From Moorena sp. SIO3I8 (lineage in GTDB: Bacteria; Cyanobacteriota; Cyanobacteriia; Cyanobacteriales; Coleofasciculaceae): a stretch of 64,000 nt of DNA. The translations under genes were made by a program, and so were the position numbers. The stretch covers positions 18,131 to 82,130 of the forward strand of contig NZ_JAAHHW010000003.1 of the NCBI RefSeq assembly GCF_010692325.1, written 5' to 3'. The notes under the pieces were generated by a model. That model saw only the letters and a program-made list of their open reading frames with translations. It was not told the origin of the DNA and searched no databases. This document shows, piece after piece, positions 25,581 to 34,034 of the stretch; within the stretch, counting starts at the first letter, position 1; every line of letters starts with the position of its first letter.

Positions 25581-26723
25581 ATGTTGAATCGTCGAAGGTT
25601 ACTAAAGTTAAGTGTTCTTTCAGCTGCTAGTGCCTTGGGTATGTCAGCAGTTTGCTCAAGGGTGAGAACTGAGGTTAGTAGTAGTGAAATGCCGGACTAT
25701 AACAGCACTGGAGTGAAGTTATTACAGCAGACAACACCCCTTGAGGATGGCTTTTTCTTTCCAGCGGAATGGCAGCCCCATGAATTCACGATCATGGTGT
25801 TTCCTCCAGCTCAGAATTGGAAAGGGTATGGTCTGAAGAAGGCAAGGCGGGAATGGGCAGCAGTGGCGAATGCTGTCAATGAGTTTGAACCCGTTTCGAT
25901 GGTTGTTCATCCTCAAGACAAAGGTGTGGCTAAGGGCTTGTTGAGTTCAGATATCGAACTGATTGAGTTTCCCGTAAACGATGGCTGGGCAAGGGATTCC
26001 GGTCCGATGTTTTTGGTGAACGGCAAGGGTTCACGTCGGGTAGCTGGGTTTACCTTCAACGGTTGGGGTGGTAAGTTTCCCCCCTATCACGACGATGCTT
26101 TACTAAAAGCGCGATTGTCTAACTATTTTGAGACTACCATGTACTCATCCTCTTTAGTGTTGGAGGGCGGTGGTGTCACATTAGATGGTGAAGGTACTAT
26201 TATCACCACTGAAGAATGTTTACTTAACCCCAATCGCAACCCCACCATGAGTAAGTCTCAAGTTGAGAGACTTTTGAAGGACTATCTCGGGGCTGAAACG
26301 GTGGTTTGGCTAGGTCGTGGTATCGTGCCTGATCCCGTCACAGATGGACATGTGGATGGGATTTGCGCATTTGCAGCACCTGGATTGGTCTTACTCCATA
26401 GCACTGATGATGCTAATGATCCAAACTACAAGATTTGTCGGGATGCTAAGCATCGATTACAACAAAGTACTGATGCTCGTGGACGTAAGTTTGAGATTGT
26501 TGAGATTCCTCTTGGCTTAGATGTTGCTCATATGAATTTTTATATTGCTAATAATGCTGTGATCGTTCCAGTTGCTGGTGACTCCAGCCAAGATGATGCT
26601 CCCCTTGCTATTCTGCGTGAGGTTTTCCCTGGGCGGAAGGTTGTTGGTGTAAATAGTCTGATTCTGGCTGAAGGTGGAGGAGGGGTTCATTGTATTACCC
26701 AACAGGTACCTGTGGCTAAGTAA
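25581..26723 (+). CDS. Agmatine deiminase / peptidylarginine-deiminase family protein with Tat-type signal
   Basis: Enzymes of this family hydrolyse agmatine to N-carbamoylputrescine. Over 380 residues the protein shows the guanidine-binding DGWARDSGP near 134-142, LEGGGVTLDGEGTIITTEEC, LLNPNRNP, DGHVDGICAF and the nucleophile cysteine in EGGGGVHCITQQVP near the end. The N-terminus MLNRRRLLKLSVLSAASALG is a clear twin-arginine signal, so this copy is probably exported, which is unusual for a polyamine-pathway enzyme. An alternative role in modifying external guanidino compounds or peptides is possible. It is flanked by Uma2 genes but shows no operon link to them. Confidence 0.85.
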   Translation: MLNRRRLLKLSVLSAASALGMSAVCSRVRTEVSSSEMPDYNSTGVKLLQQTTPLEDGFFFPAEWQPHEFTIMVFPPAQNWKGYGLKKARREWAAVANAVNEFEPVSMVVHPQDKGVAKGLLSSDIELIEFPVNDGWARDSGPMFLVNGKGSRRVAGFTFNGWGGKFPPYHDDALLKARLSNYFETTMYSSSLVLEGGGVTLDGEGTIITTEECLLNPNRNPTMSKSQVERLLKDYLGAETVVWLGRGIVPDPVTDGHVDGICAFAAPGLVLLHSTDDANDPNYKICRDAKHRLQQSTDARGRKFEIVEIPLGLDVAHMNFYIANNAVIVPVAGDSSQDDAPLAILREVFPGRKVVGVNSLILAEGGGGVHCITQQVPVAK

Positions 26724-26762
26724 GCATAGAGCCGTCAGCAGTCAGCAGTCAGTAAATTTTGG

Positions 26763-26812
26763 GGCAGGAAACAGGCAAGATGCCTGTTCCACCAACATGC
26801 CTGTTTTACACA
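26763..26812. repeat. Dispersed repeat of GATGCCTGTTCCAC units, copy 2
   Basis: Same two-unit layout as 10268-10310: an AACAGGCAAGATGCCTGTTCC unit followed by CACCAACATGCCTG. The arms change together (CAGGCA and TGCCTG here, GGGCA and TGCCC there), so pairing is kept. Confidence 0.7.
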
Positions 26813-26932
26813 AATAACTATTTAAGCAATATTTAACAAATAGTCTCTGATTTTATGACAGTTTTATATTATTAATTCCTAGATAATTTTCTTGATAATC
26901 TGCTCAAACTACAGGTTATTAACTTCAGCCTT

Positions 26933-27185
26933 TCAAAAGATACCATCAAATTCACCAGCCTCAAATCTTTTTCTCAATTCCTGGCGCTGAATTTTGCCGA
27001 TCGCTGTTTTCGGAATCGTCTCTTTGGGAACGGGAATCAGGTAATCTGGATTTAACCCAATCGTGTTCACAACGGTTTTCCGAATTTTCGCCATGCACTG
27101 CGTTTAAGGAATTATCGTCAGTATCAGTAGCACTGAAAAAGATTGCCAATCTATCAGTATTGTCCCCAATTATCCGAACATAATC
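26933..27185 (-). pseudogene. Frameshifted C-terminal fragment of an acyl-AMP ligase of PKS/NRPS type
   Basis: One frame from 27185 reads DYVRIIGDNTDRLAIFFSA then TDTDDNSL. A shifted frame from about 27097 continues with an MAKIRKTVVNTIGLNPDYLI segment, then IPKTAIGKIQR and FEAGEF, stopping at 26933. This is the C-terminal subdomain of the AMP ligases that load cyanobacterial PKS and NRPS lines, including the catalytic-lysine motif PKTAIGKIQR. No upstream adenylation body is present in the window. It is a relic of a lost biosynthetic gene. Confidence 0.8.
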
Positions 27186-27243
27186 TCACCCACCAGCGGG
27201 TCAAACAGCTTAAATGACATACACCCACCAACTCAGACAGAGG

Positions 27244-28101
27244 TTAAATTTCATCGGGATTAATACCCATCTGTCGTAACCGTTCTGCTAATTGTTCAGC
27301 TCGTTGTTGAGCCAGTTCAGCTCGTTGGTGTTCCTGTTCAGCTCGTTGTTGAGCCAGTTCAGCTCGTTGCCGTTCCTGTTCAGCTCGTTGCCGTTCCTGT
27401 TCAGCTCGTTGGCGTTCGAGTTCGGTTCGTTCTGCCTCAGTAGGAATCCAATTCCCCTGTTGATCATACCAACGTAGCCACAACCGATTCAATCCCCGAT
27501 ATTCCCCAAGCCATAGTCCTAAACCCAATTGCAACTCAGGGATCCAAAATTGGGAATTGTCTATGGTTTGGGGTTGATAGCTGCCGCCATCTAACTTAAA
27601 AAGTTGTAATTCGTTACTGACTCGGTCAAAGGTAACATAGTAGGGAATCGCTAAAATTTGCTCGTACACTTCCCATTTGGTTGGTGCTTCTCCCGTTCGT
27701 TCACTGTAACCAAGGTCTTGATCTCTGGTGCTGGCAGATAGCAATTCTATGGCCACAATTGGTCTGACCTCTTCTTGCCAGATTACATAACTCATTCTGA
27801 GCTCTCTTTCCTGGTAGAATCGGGAAATCCCCACTACAGCAAACCAATCCGGTCGTTTGTACCAAGCGGTATGGTTAGGGTCATAATATAAATTTAAGTC
27901 ACTGGCGACAAACACCCTTTCGCTCTCATAATTGGGAGGGCGAAATGTCTCACTACACAGTTGTGGCTGCCAAAGATGAAATTCGTCAGGCAAACCCGGC
28001 TCCTCGGGATCTTCACTGGGTAAATCATACATGGTGGGCAGGGTTTCTTTGGCCGGATGAGGGAGAATAACCTGCTCAAATAAGGGTTTGGCAACAGACA
28101 T
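27244..28101 (-). CDS. Uma2 family protein with long QRAEQER/QRAELAQ coiled-coil tail
   Basis: This 285-residue protein belongs to a third Uma2 subtype, with an N-terminal DLPSEDPEEPGLPDEFH, VFVASDLNLYYDPNHTAWYKRPDWFAVVG, REL-type MSYVIWQEE, PIVAIELLSASTRDQDLG with the acidic core, WEVYEQILAIPYYVTFDR and LGLWLGEYRGLNRLWLRWYD. The last ~65 residues are a repetitive coiled coil of QRAEQER and QRAELAQ heptads, coded by near-identical tandem DNA units at about 27290-27410. Repeat number is likely to vary between strains. The same body without the repeated tail occurs at 54518-55324. Confidence 0.88.
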   Translation of the reverse strand: MSVAKPLFEQVILPHPAKETLPTMYDLPSEDPEEPGLPDEFHLWQPQLCSETFRPPNYESERVFVASDLNLYYDPNHTAWYKRPDWFAVVGISRFYQERELRMSYVIWQEEVRPIVAIELLSASTRDQDLGYSERTGEAPTKWEVYEQILAIPYYVTFDRVSNELQLFKLDGGSYQPQTIDNSQFWIPELQLGLGLWLGEYRGLNRLWLRWYDQQGNWIPTEAERTELERQRAEQERQRAEQERQRAELAQQRAEQEHQRAELAQQRAEQLAERLRQMGINPDEI

Positions 28102-28252
28102 GAGATTACCTCAATTTTTTCCGACTCATGACTTTGATTTTAGCAACTGTCGCTAAGCATTTAGCCTTTGCCGCCGATCGTAAGGGGCAAGTCGTAAATG
28201 GGCAGATAAACTAAAGACTGAGAACCTAGACACAGAAGGTGATACAGCACCC

Positions 28253-28302
28253 GTAGACTCAATTTGTAATAAAGAAATTCCCTATATACAAATTGAGTCT
28301 AC
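28253..28302. repeat. Perfect 16-base inverted repeat downstream of the carbonic anhydrase gene
   Basis: GTAGACTCAATTTGTA (28253-28268) pairs perfectly with 28287-28302 around an 18-base loop. It lies between two minus-strand genes. No T-run follows on the minus strand, so it is a weak terminator candidate and may be a dispersed palindrome. Confidence 0.7.
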
Positions 28303-28368
28303 CAGGCTCAAAAAACCCCTGGATAAAGGAGATGGCGACCTCCCTTAAACAGCTATTGAGTCAGCTCT

Positions 28369-29178
28369 TTATGCTGTCTGCTTTTTCAATGTGCCGCCAG
28401 CTGCAATAACACCCAAAGCAATAAGAGAAAGGGTAGAAGCGGGTTCGGGAACGGCACTAGATGCTACAATATCAGTCTGAACGATCCGACTATTGAGGGA
28501 TTGTACATCGCGAGCATTGCCATTGGGAAAGAGCGTCTGAAAATTGTCAAGTTGCCCTTGGGACAATTCGAGTGTTTCGTTCAGCACAACCCATTTTACG
28601 CCCTCAGTAAAGGGTGGCGTTGTCAATGAGCCAGTAAATTGATATGAGGATAGATCATTGGGTAATAAACTACTCAGCTCAAAGTTATTGATGGGAATCT
28701 TAGTACTCGTTTCTTGTGGCGGTAAATTTGAAAATATTGGGTCTAGCAATACGTTGAATTTACCTTCTTCAATCCATCTGGCAACTACTAATAAATCACC
28801 ATCATCACTTTCATGAACCAGGTGCAATTCCCCTGGAAAAGCTTGTCCATCCAGTGTGTTCTCACTGGGCGAATGGAAGTGAAACTGCTTAAGTTCAAAT
28901 TCTTCAGATTCAAACTCCAGAATACCTGCACCATCCTCTACAACTGCTTCAATAGTGCCGAACTCGTCGGGTGAACCAGTATTAATTATTGCTAGTTCAG
29001 TGTCATCACTGTAGGTGAAATTTAGGGAAGGTAGACTATCTACTTTGTTTTCAGAGCGTATGTCAATAGGACTTTGTTCGAGTTGTGCATGTGCAGGGGT
29101 CTCATGACTGGCTAAAATTACCAATCCAAGTCCAACAGATACAAATAACACTTCTTGCCTCATGTGCCAAATTGTCAT
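28369..29178 (-). CDS. Alpha-type carbonic anhydrase, secreted, with PEP-CTERM sorting tail
   Basis: Alpha carbonic anhydrases interconvert CO2 and bicarbonate at a zinc site. The 269-residue protein has a signal peptide (hydrophobic to about residue 31, ending AHAQ), QSPIDI near 36, the zinc ligands H100 and H102 in FHFHSPSEN, H119 in GELHLVHE, and the substrate-pocket LTTPPFTEGVKW. It therefore looks catalytically intact. The C-terminus carries AVPEPASTLSLIALGVIAAGG followed by KK, a PEP-CTERM signal recognised by exosortase. That combination predicts an enzyme exported across the inner membrane and then processed or anchored for the cell surface or sheath. An internal ATG at residue 6 is an alternative start. 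Confidence 0.9.
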   Translation of the reverse strand: MTIWHMRQEVLFVSVGLGLVILASHETPAHAQLEQSPIDIRSENKVDSLPSLNFTYSDDTELAIINTGSPDEFGTIEAVVEDGAGILEFESEEFELKQFHFHSPSENTLDGQAFPGELHLVHESDDGDLLVVARWIEEGKFNVLLDPIFSNLPPQETSTKIPINNFELSSLLPNDLSSYQFTGSLTTPPFTEGVKWVVLNETLELSQGQLDNFQTLFPNGNARDVQSLNSRIVQTDIVASSAVPEPASTLSLIALGVIAAGGTLKKQTA

Positions 29179-29523
29179 TACTAATGTATGTACTACTGGG
29201 TACAGACCAGTTGGATAAAATGCCTGAACCTATTGCTTAGATTAAATTACAGCGACATCGAAAGTTGCTCCGTGTACGCTTAAGTATTGATAATACCAAA
29301 AAGAACGTGCCCCCGCAGCTCAAATATCCAAACCCCATGTCAAGTTGCGTAGGGTGTGTTAGGGACGGGCTCCCCTTGATTTTACGCCTCTTGACATCGG
29401 TTGAGACAGCCCGGCCCGTAACGCACCACCGGGTCAAACTCCCTGTTCCCGACTCCCGACTCCCTACTACTCCCTAATTCCTTTCCTCTATACTGATAAA
29501 TAAACCACAAAACTACCAATATC
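29179..29523. other. Intergenic gap holding a MITE-like element
   Basis: No gene is credible. It contains MITE-like copy A (29353-29427) and short CGACTCC and CTACTCC repeats near 29450-29475. The NACHT gene starts at 29524. Confidence 0.6.
29353..29427. repeat. MITE-like palindromic element, copy A
   Basis: The ends GGTGTGTTAGGGACGGGCT and the inverse of CCGGCCCGTAACGCACC pair with few mismatches around a non-conserved middle. Two other copies with the same ends lie at 45882-45945 and 48620-48695. It carries no coding capacity. Confidence 0.75.
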
Positions 29524-30035
29524 ATGCTGGATTGGTTAGCAGTTTGGGGAATTTCTAGTGCCGGGGGCTATCTCGCCAAAGAAGTGATCGGTCCCTTGGC
29601 CAAAGACGCTCTAGAAGACTACACCAAAGACTTCTTCAAAGAGTCTATCAAAGAGTATACTGGACTATCGGATCAAAATACCCAGAAAAAACTCTTCGGT
29701 AAAGCCTTAAAAGAATTTGTAGCTTTAGTGGAAAGAGAATTGGAAGATGCTGACCTATCCAAGCAAGAATTGAAACAGTATACTAAACCCCTCAAGCAGT
29801 ATATTAAGGATAAATCCATTAAAGCTATCCTAGGCAGTGCCTTTAGATATGGCTGTCAGCAACTAGATACTGAGACATTAGCTAAGACTTGGATTGAGCT
29901 TAAGTTATTACCATTACCGGAAGAATTTCGTTGGAAGTATATTGCTAGACAGTATCTCAAGCAAGTACACACTATCATCCGGGAATCCGATCAGTTACGG
30001 CCTATCCGGGATTCCCAAACCTTGGATGCGATCGC

Positions 30036-30061
30036 GTAGCGTAGCCCTTCGGGCTAATCGC
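30036..30061. mobile_element. 26-base REP-like mini-element inserted in the NACHT gene at a HIP1 site
   Basis: The element starts GTAGCGTAG and ends GGGCTAATCGC, with an AGCCC-TTC-GGGCT hairpin. It sits directly after GCGATCGC (30028-30035). Its length of 26 explains the change from the first to the second reading frame. An exact inverted copy lies at 6527-6552. Confidence 0.85.
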
Positions 30062-30684
30062 AGAAAACACTAAAGCTACAGCAGGCATTATCCCAGACTT
30101 TGACTTAAGCACCTATCAAGAAGCACTCCTAGAGCGCTACGGTAATCTCAGCTTGGATAGTTTAGATACCAATGCTTGTGCCTATAATGAACTAAAACTC
30201 TGGAAGATATTTATCCCCCAAAATGTGCGAGAGGTTCATGACCTGATGCCGTCAGCTCTTCATGAACTTCCTAAAGATTATTATAGACAACTGGGAGACA
30301 GTGGTCAACTAGACAGGGATATTGATCAAGAGGAGTTAAAACGAGCTAAAGACCTTTATCATCAACAGCCGGTTAAATCCGTATTGGATGTTATTAAAAA
30401 CTCTCAAAGTTATCGCTATTTAGTGGTTTTAGGAGACCCAGGCTCTGGTAAATCTACCTTGCTGCAATATTTAGCATTAAATTGGGCAAGAACGGATATG
30501 ACTACTGCCCTTTCTCTACCAATTCCGTTACTGATTGAATTACGCACCTATATCCGGAATCGCGATAACGGACAGTGTAATAATTTCTTGGAATTCTGCC
30601 ATCAAAGCAGTGGCTCCATCTGTCATTTCAATCAACATCAACTTCATGACCAGTTAAAGGCTGGTAAAGTATTAGTGATGTTTG

Positions 30685-30707
30685 TTCGCGTAGCGTGGCC
30701 AACGGCC
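30685..30707. mobile_element. 23-base REP-like mini-element inserted in the Walker B codons of the NACHT gene
   Basis: The element reads TTCGCGTAGCGT followed by the hairpin GGCC-AAC-GGCC. Removing it rejoins ATGTTTG and ATGGCTTGG into codons for MFDGLDEV, the Walker B motif. Its length of 23 explains the second frame change. Confidence 0.85.
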
Positions 30708-32377
30708 ATGGCTTGGATGAAGTCTTTGAGCCAGGCAAACGAGAAGATGTGATTACCGATATTCATCGCTTTACCAATACCTATCCTAAGGTAAGAGTAA
30801 TTGTTACATCTCGCGTCATTGGTTATAAACCCCAACGGCTACGAAATGCTGAATTTCGTCATGTTATGCTCCAAGACTTGGAGTCGGAACAAATTCAAAC
30901 CTTTATCGAGAAGTGGCATGAGTTAACCTTTACTAATCCAGCCGATAAAGTTAAGAAACGGGAGCGCTTACAAAAAGCAATTGAGACATCCTCCCCGATT
31001 CGACAACTGGCGGTAAATCCCCTATTACTAACCATGATGGCAATCCTGAACCGCAATCAAGAATTGCCTCGTGACCGTTCTGAACTCTATAACCAAGCGT
31101 CTCGATTACTGCTCCATCAATGGGATGTGGAACGAGCATTACTAGAAGATAATCGTGTTGAACCGAAGACTATTGATTATCAAGATAAGCAACAGATGCT
31201 GGGAAAAGTGGCATATTTCATGCAGGGCAATCAAGCAGGGTTAGCGGGAAATCTGATTAGTGGAGAGGATTTAGAAAGGATTATCAAAGAGGAGCTGAAA
31301 TTACGAGACGTTACTAATCCCAGAGCCGTTGCTAAGGTAATGATTAATCAGTTGCGCACTCGCAATTTTATATTGTGTTTCATGGGAGCTGATTACTACG
31401 CCTTTGTGCATCGGACATTTTTGGAATATTTCTGTGCTTGGGAATTTGTCAGGAAATTTGAGAAAAAACAGGATATTTCTATAGAAAACTTGAAAACTGA
31501 AGTCTTTGGTCAGCACTGGCGGGATGAATCTTGGCATGAAGTGCTCAGGTTGATTGTGGGCATGATTGATTCCAACAAAGCTGGAGAGATTATTGAGTAT
31601 TTGATGGCACAAGATGGAGAAGGGTATGAGTTTGGTAATTTATTTCTGGCAGGGGATTGTTTGTCTGAAGTTAGGAATCGGTATGAAATTCAATCAACGG
31701 ATACTGAATTACTGAATTGCTTCAAAGACTTAATTCACTATGATCTAAATTATGATTATGACCCATATGGATATCAGGCCAATTTAGTCCGTGATCTTCA
31801 TACTCAAGCTGTTGTAGCAGTAGCCACCCATTGGCAAGACCATCCAGATACCTTACCCCTACTTCAAAAATGGGCTCGCTCTGATACTGATTTGTTCGTG
31901 CGAGGTACAGCAATTGAACAGTTAGCTCTAGGTTACAAAGACCACCCAGATACCTTAGCCATACTTCAAGAATCGGCTCGCTCTGATACTTATTGCTATG
32001 TGCGACTTAGAGCAATTGAACAGTTAGCTCTAGGTTACAAAGACCACCCAGATACCTTAGCCATACTTCAAGAATGGGCTCGCTGTGATCAGCATTGGTT
32101 GGTGCGAGCTAAAGCAATTGAACAGTTAGCTCAAGGTTGGCAAGATCAGCCTTGGTTATTTGAATTTTTATGCTATCGCAGTCTCAATGACCCCTTTGAG
32201 CGTGATCAAGACCAGGATTACGACAATGTCAATCCTCGACAAGTAGCCCTTAATGCCATCCTCGAATATTATCCTAACCATTCCCAAACCCGGTCTTTAT
32301 TGCAGGATAGAGCAGAGCATGAACCCGATTATCGACTGCGATGGTTTGCTCAAGAGAAATTAGCAAAATTACGGTAG

Positions 32378-32875
32378 TTCTGATAGTAATCAAGTACACA
32401 GGATTTTTTACCTGTTCCCTGTTTCCTAAAATTCTCAACTTGTTTACTTCACCCAATTGATAACTGCTATCTATTATCAATAAGCTCTTAAAAAGGCTTG
32501 ATAATTATTATGAAATATAGTAAATTGCTTAACAGCAAGTAAAGCACTCCCAAAGTCGAAAACCTTGGGAGAGTCATTTTAGGTTACATTAAATCCAGTC
32601 TAGCATCCCTGTTTGAATTGTAAAAATATAACCATGGGAATAGATTTGAATGTATAATGTATAATTAAGAATGTATAATGTATAATTAAGAATTTGTAAG
32701 CAGGTACACAAAAATGATTACACATTTTACAAAAACCAAAGCCTTACAATGTAAGGATTACATAAATTGAGAGTAGGTAATTAATTCTGTGTAGGTGTTT
32801 AATTCTACATTCTTAATTCTACATTCTTAATTCTACATTCTTCATTCTACATTCTTCATTCTAAATTCTACATTT
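32378..32875. other. Gene-free region with a hairpin and AT-rich tandem repeats
   Basis: A hairpin at about 32548-32570 (CTCCCAA and TTGGGAG arms) lies 170 bases after the NACHT stop and could be a weak terminator. ATGTATAATGTATAATTAAGA repeats twice near 32650-32695, and a TTCTACATTCTTAA-type unit repeats about six times at 32800-32880, running up to the stop of the HTH gene. No gene seen. Confidence 0.6.
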
Positions 32876-33289
32876 TTAATTCGAGAACAATCGCTCCAAT
32901 AACGGTTTAGGAATTGTCTCGAAATCCTCCAACAACAAATCCATAATGGCCAGATGGCGCAAGTGACCAGGAGTCAGAGGGTAACAGCGACGACTGGTGT
33001 TAAACCAGCCGTTAACAGTGTGAACGGAACAAGAGCAGATTAAAGCCATCTCTTCCCGACTCAAGTCCCACTTACTGTAAAACCGTTGCGGTGTCATACC
33101 CAATTCGCAGTAACTATACAGTCGGATTAGGATTTGCTCTCGCTCAGTGATGGGATAGGGATAGGAATTCTCGCCCTTTAACTCCCTCTGTTGTGCAAGC
33201 TGTTCAAGGCGCTCCATTGTGCTACGCACACGCTACGCGAACGCTTCGTGATAATCGATGGAATGATAAACAAATCGTTTTTTTGCCAT
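32876..33289 (-). pseudogene. Small HTH protein of a cyanobacterial family, interrupted by an in-frame mini-element with a stop codon
   Basis: From ATG 33289 (GGAGGT ribosome-binding site about 12 bases upstream) the frame reads MAKKRFVYHSIDYHE, then meets AFA and a TAG at 33235-33233, and continues in the same frame from about 33217 as MERLEQLAQQRELKGENSYP, GMTPQRFYSKWDLSREEMAL, ICSCSVHTVNGWF and DLRHLAIMDLLLEDF. The second half includes a clear helix-turn-helix. I recall intact relatives with the YHS...D.. start joined directly to RLQQLAQQRE. The interruption coincides with a 27-base mini-element. The shorter downstream frame could still be translated from a GTG at 33229 or ATG 33217. Confidence 0.75.
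33218..33244. mobile_element. 27-base REP-like mini-element inside the small HTH gene
   Basis: On the minus strand it reads TTCGCGTAGCGTG and then the hairpin TGTGC-GTA-GCACA. It keeps the reading frame but brings in a TAG. The exact borders are uncertain by a few bases. Confidence 0.75.
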
Positions 33290-33323
33290 TATTATAGAAT
33301 TACCTCCATGTAACTTGGGGGGG

Positions 33324-33364
33324 AGAGCCGCGCTTCCAGGTTGGTGGCCGATGAGCGCGGCTCT
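33324..33364 (-). promoter_or_regulatory. Leader hairpin upstream of the small HTH gene
   Basis: AGAGCCGCGCT pairs perfectly with AGCGCGGCTCT over 11 bases around a 19-base loop, 35 bases before ATG 33289. Another small gene (49029-49220) has a hairpin in the same position with the same AGAGCC/GGCTCT outer stem but a different inner stem. On the plus strand a T-run follows, so it could also terminate antisense transcription. Confidence 0.6.
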
Positions 33365-33795
33365 TTTTCCAATGAATATATTGTAACCAATGGCTACTAT
33401 TATTGTCAACAATAAAACCAAAAAAATCAATAAAATTATCAAATTGTTTAATAAATAGTTACAATCTAACGATTAGAAGGGTAATTTTTTTAGCTAATAG
33501 CTGTATTCTGGATCATGGCAGTATAAACTTAGTGATTGCCCCAAGTTTAAAATTTACTTGTCAAGGTAGGGAACAGGAATCCCCCCTAATATCAAGTCAG
33601 GTTGAATACCCATAATTAGAGGGAGGGTGGGACCCACCCCTAACCCCTCCCAGGAGGGGAAGTGTGGGAAGTGTGGGAAGTGTGGGGAGGGTGGGAAGTC
33701 TGGGGAGATAGGGAGATGGGGAGATGGGGAGATGAGGAGATGAGGAGATGGGTAATTGGTAGCGAAGCAACCGTTAACCTTTGACCAACCTTTGA

Positions 33796-33970
33796 CCAAC
33801 CTTGGCCAAAAGGCCACGCTACGCGAACGACCAACCTTGGCCAAAAGGCCACGCTACGCGAACGACTAACCTTGGCCAAAAGGCCACGCTACGCGAACGA
33901 CTAACCTTGGCCAAAAGGCCACGCTACGGAACCTGCAACCTTGGCCAAAAGGCCACGCGTGCGCGTTCAA
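33796..33970. repeat. Tandem array of five 35-base units built on the REP-like mini-element
   Basis: Units start at 33796, 33831, 33866, 33901 and about 33935. Each reads CTAACCTTGGCCAAAAGGCC then ACGCTACGCGAACGA; the fourth and fifth are degenerate at the 3' end. The reverse complement gives the TTCGCGTAGCGT head and a GGCC-TTTT-GGCC hairpin. There are no unique spacers, so it is not a CRISPR. Confidence 0.9.
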
Positions 33971-34034
33971 CCCAACCTGCAACCTTCAACCTGCAACCTT
34001 AAACCTTCGTAGGATACTCTTGAATGTTCTCATC

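Larger units (their letters stand above)
29524..32377 (+). pseudogene. NACHT-type STAND NTPase with HEAT-like repeats, disrupted twice by mini-element insertions
   Basis: The reading frame runs 29524-30035, 30062-30684 and 30708-32377 when two short insertions are ignored. The joined protein would be about 930 residues: an N-terminal helical domain (MLDWLAVWGISSAGGYLAKE), Walker A GDPGSGKSTLL, Walker B rebuilt as VLVMFDGLDEVFE, VIVTSRVIGYKP, a winged-helix region, and C-terminal 34-residue HEAT-like repeats (AIEQLALGYKDHPDTLAILQ) nearly identical at DNA level around 31910-32110. STAND NTPases of this design act in signalling and in antiphage defence. Both insertions shift the frame and the first adds stops, so the gene as sequenced cannot make the protein. 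Removing 26 and 23 bases restores one frame exactly. Decay is recent, as no other damage is seen. Confidence 0.88.

Noticed and set aside
26961..27149. A 62-residue minus-strand gene
   Set aside because: Its first part is one frame of the acyl-AMP ligase relic; the rest is out of frame.
32548..32570. Strong terminator after the NACHT gene
   Set aside because: The stem is only seven bases with a poor T-run; it is kept only as a note in the intergenic entry.
33796..33970. CRISPR array
   Set aside because: Units are contiguous 35-base copies with no unique spacers, and no cas gene is present.
33554..34002. Several frames across the tandem array region
   Set aside because: They are products of the 35-base unit and the octamer repeats, without independent coding signal.
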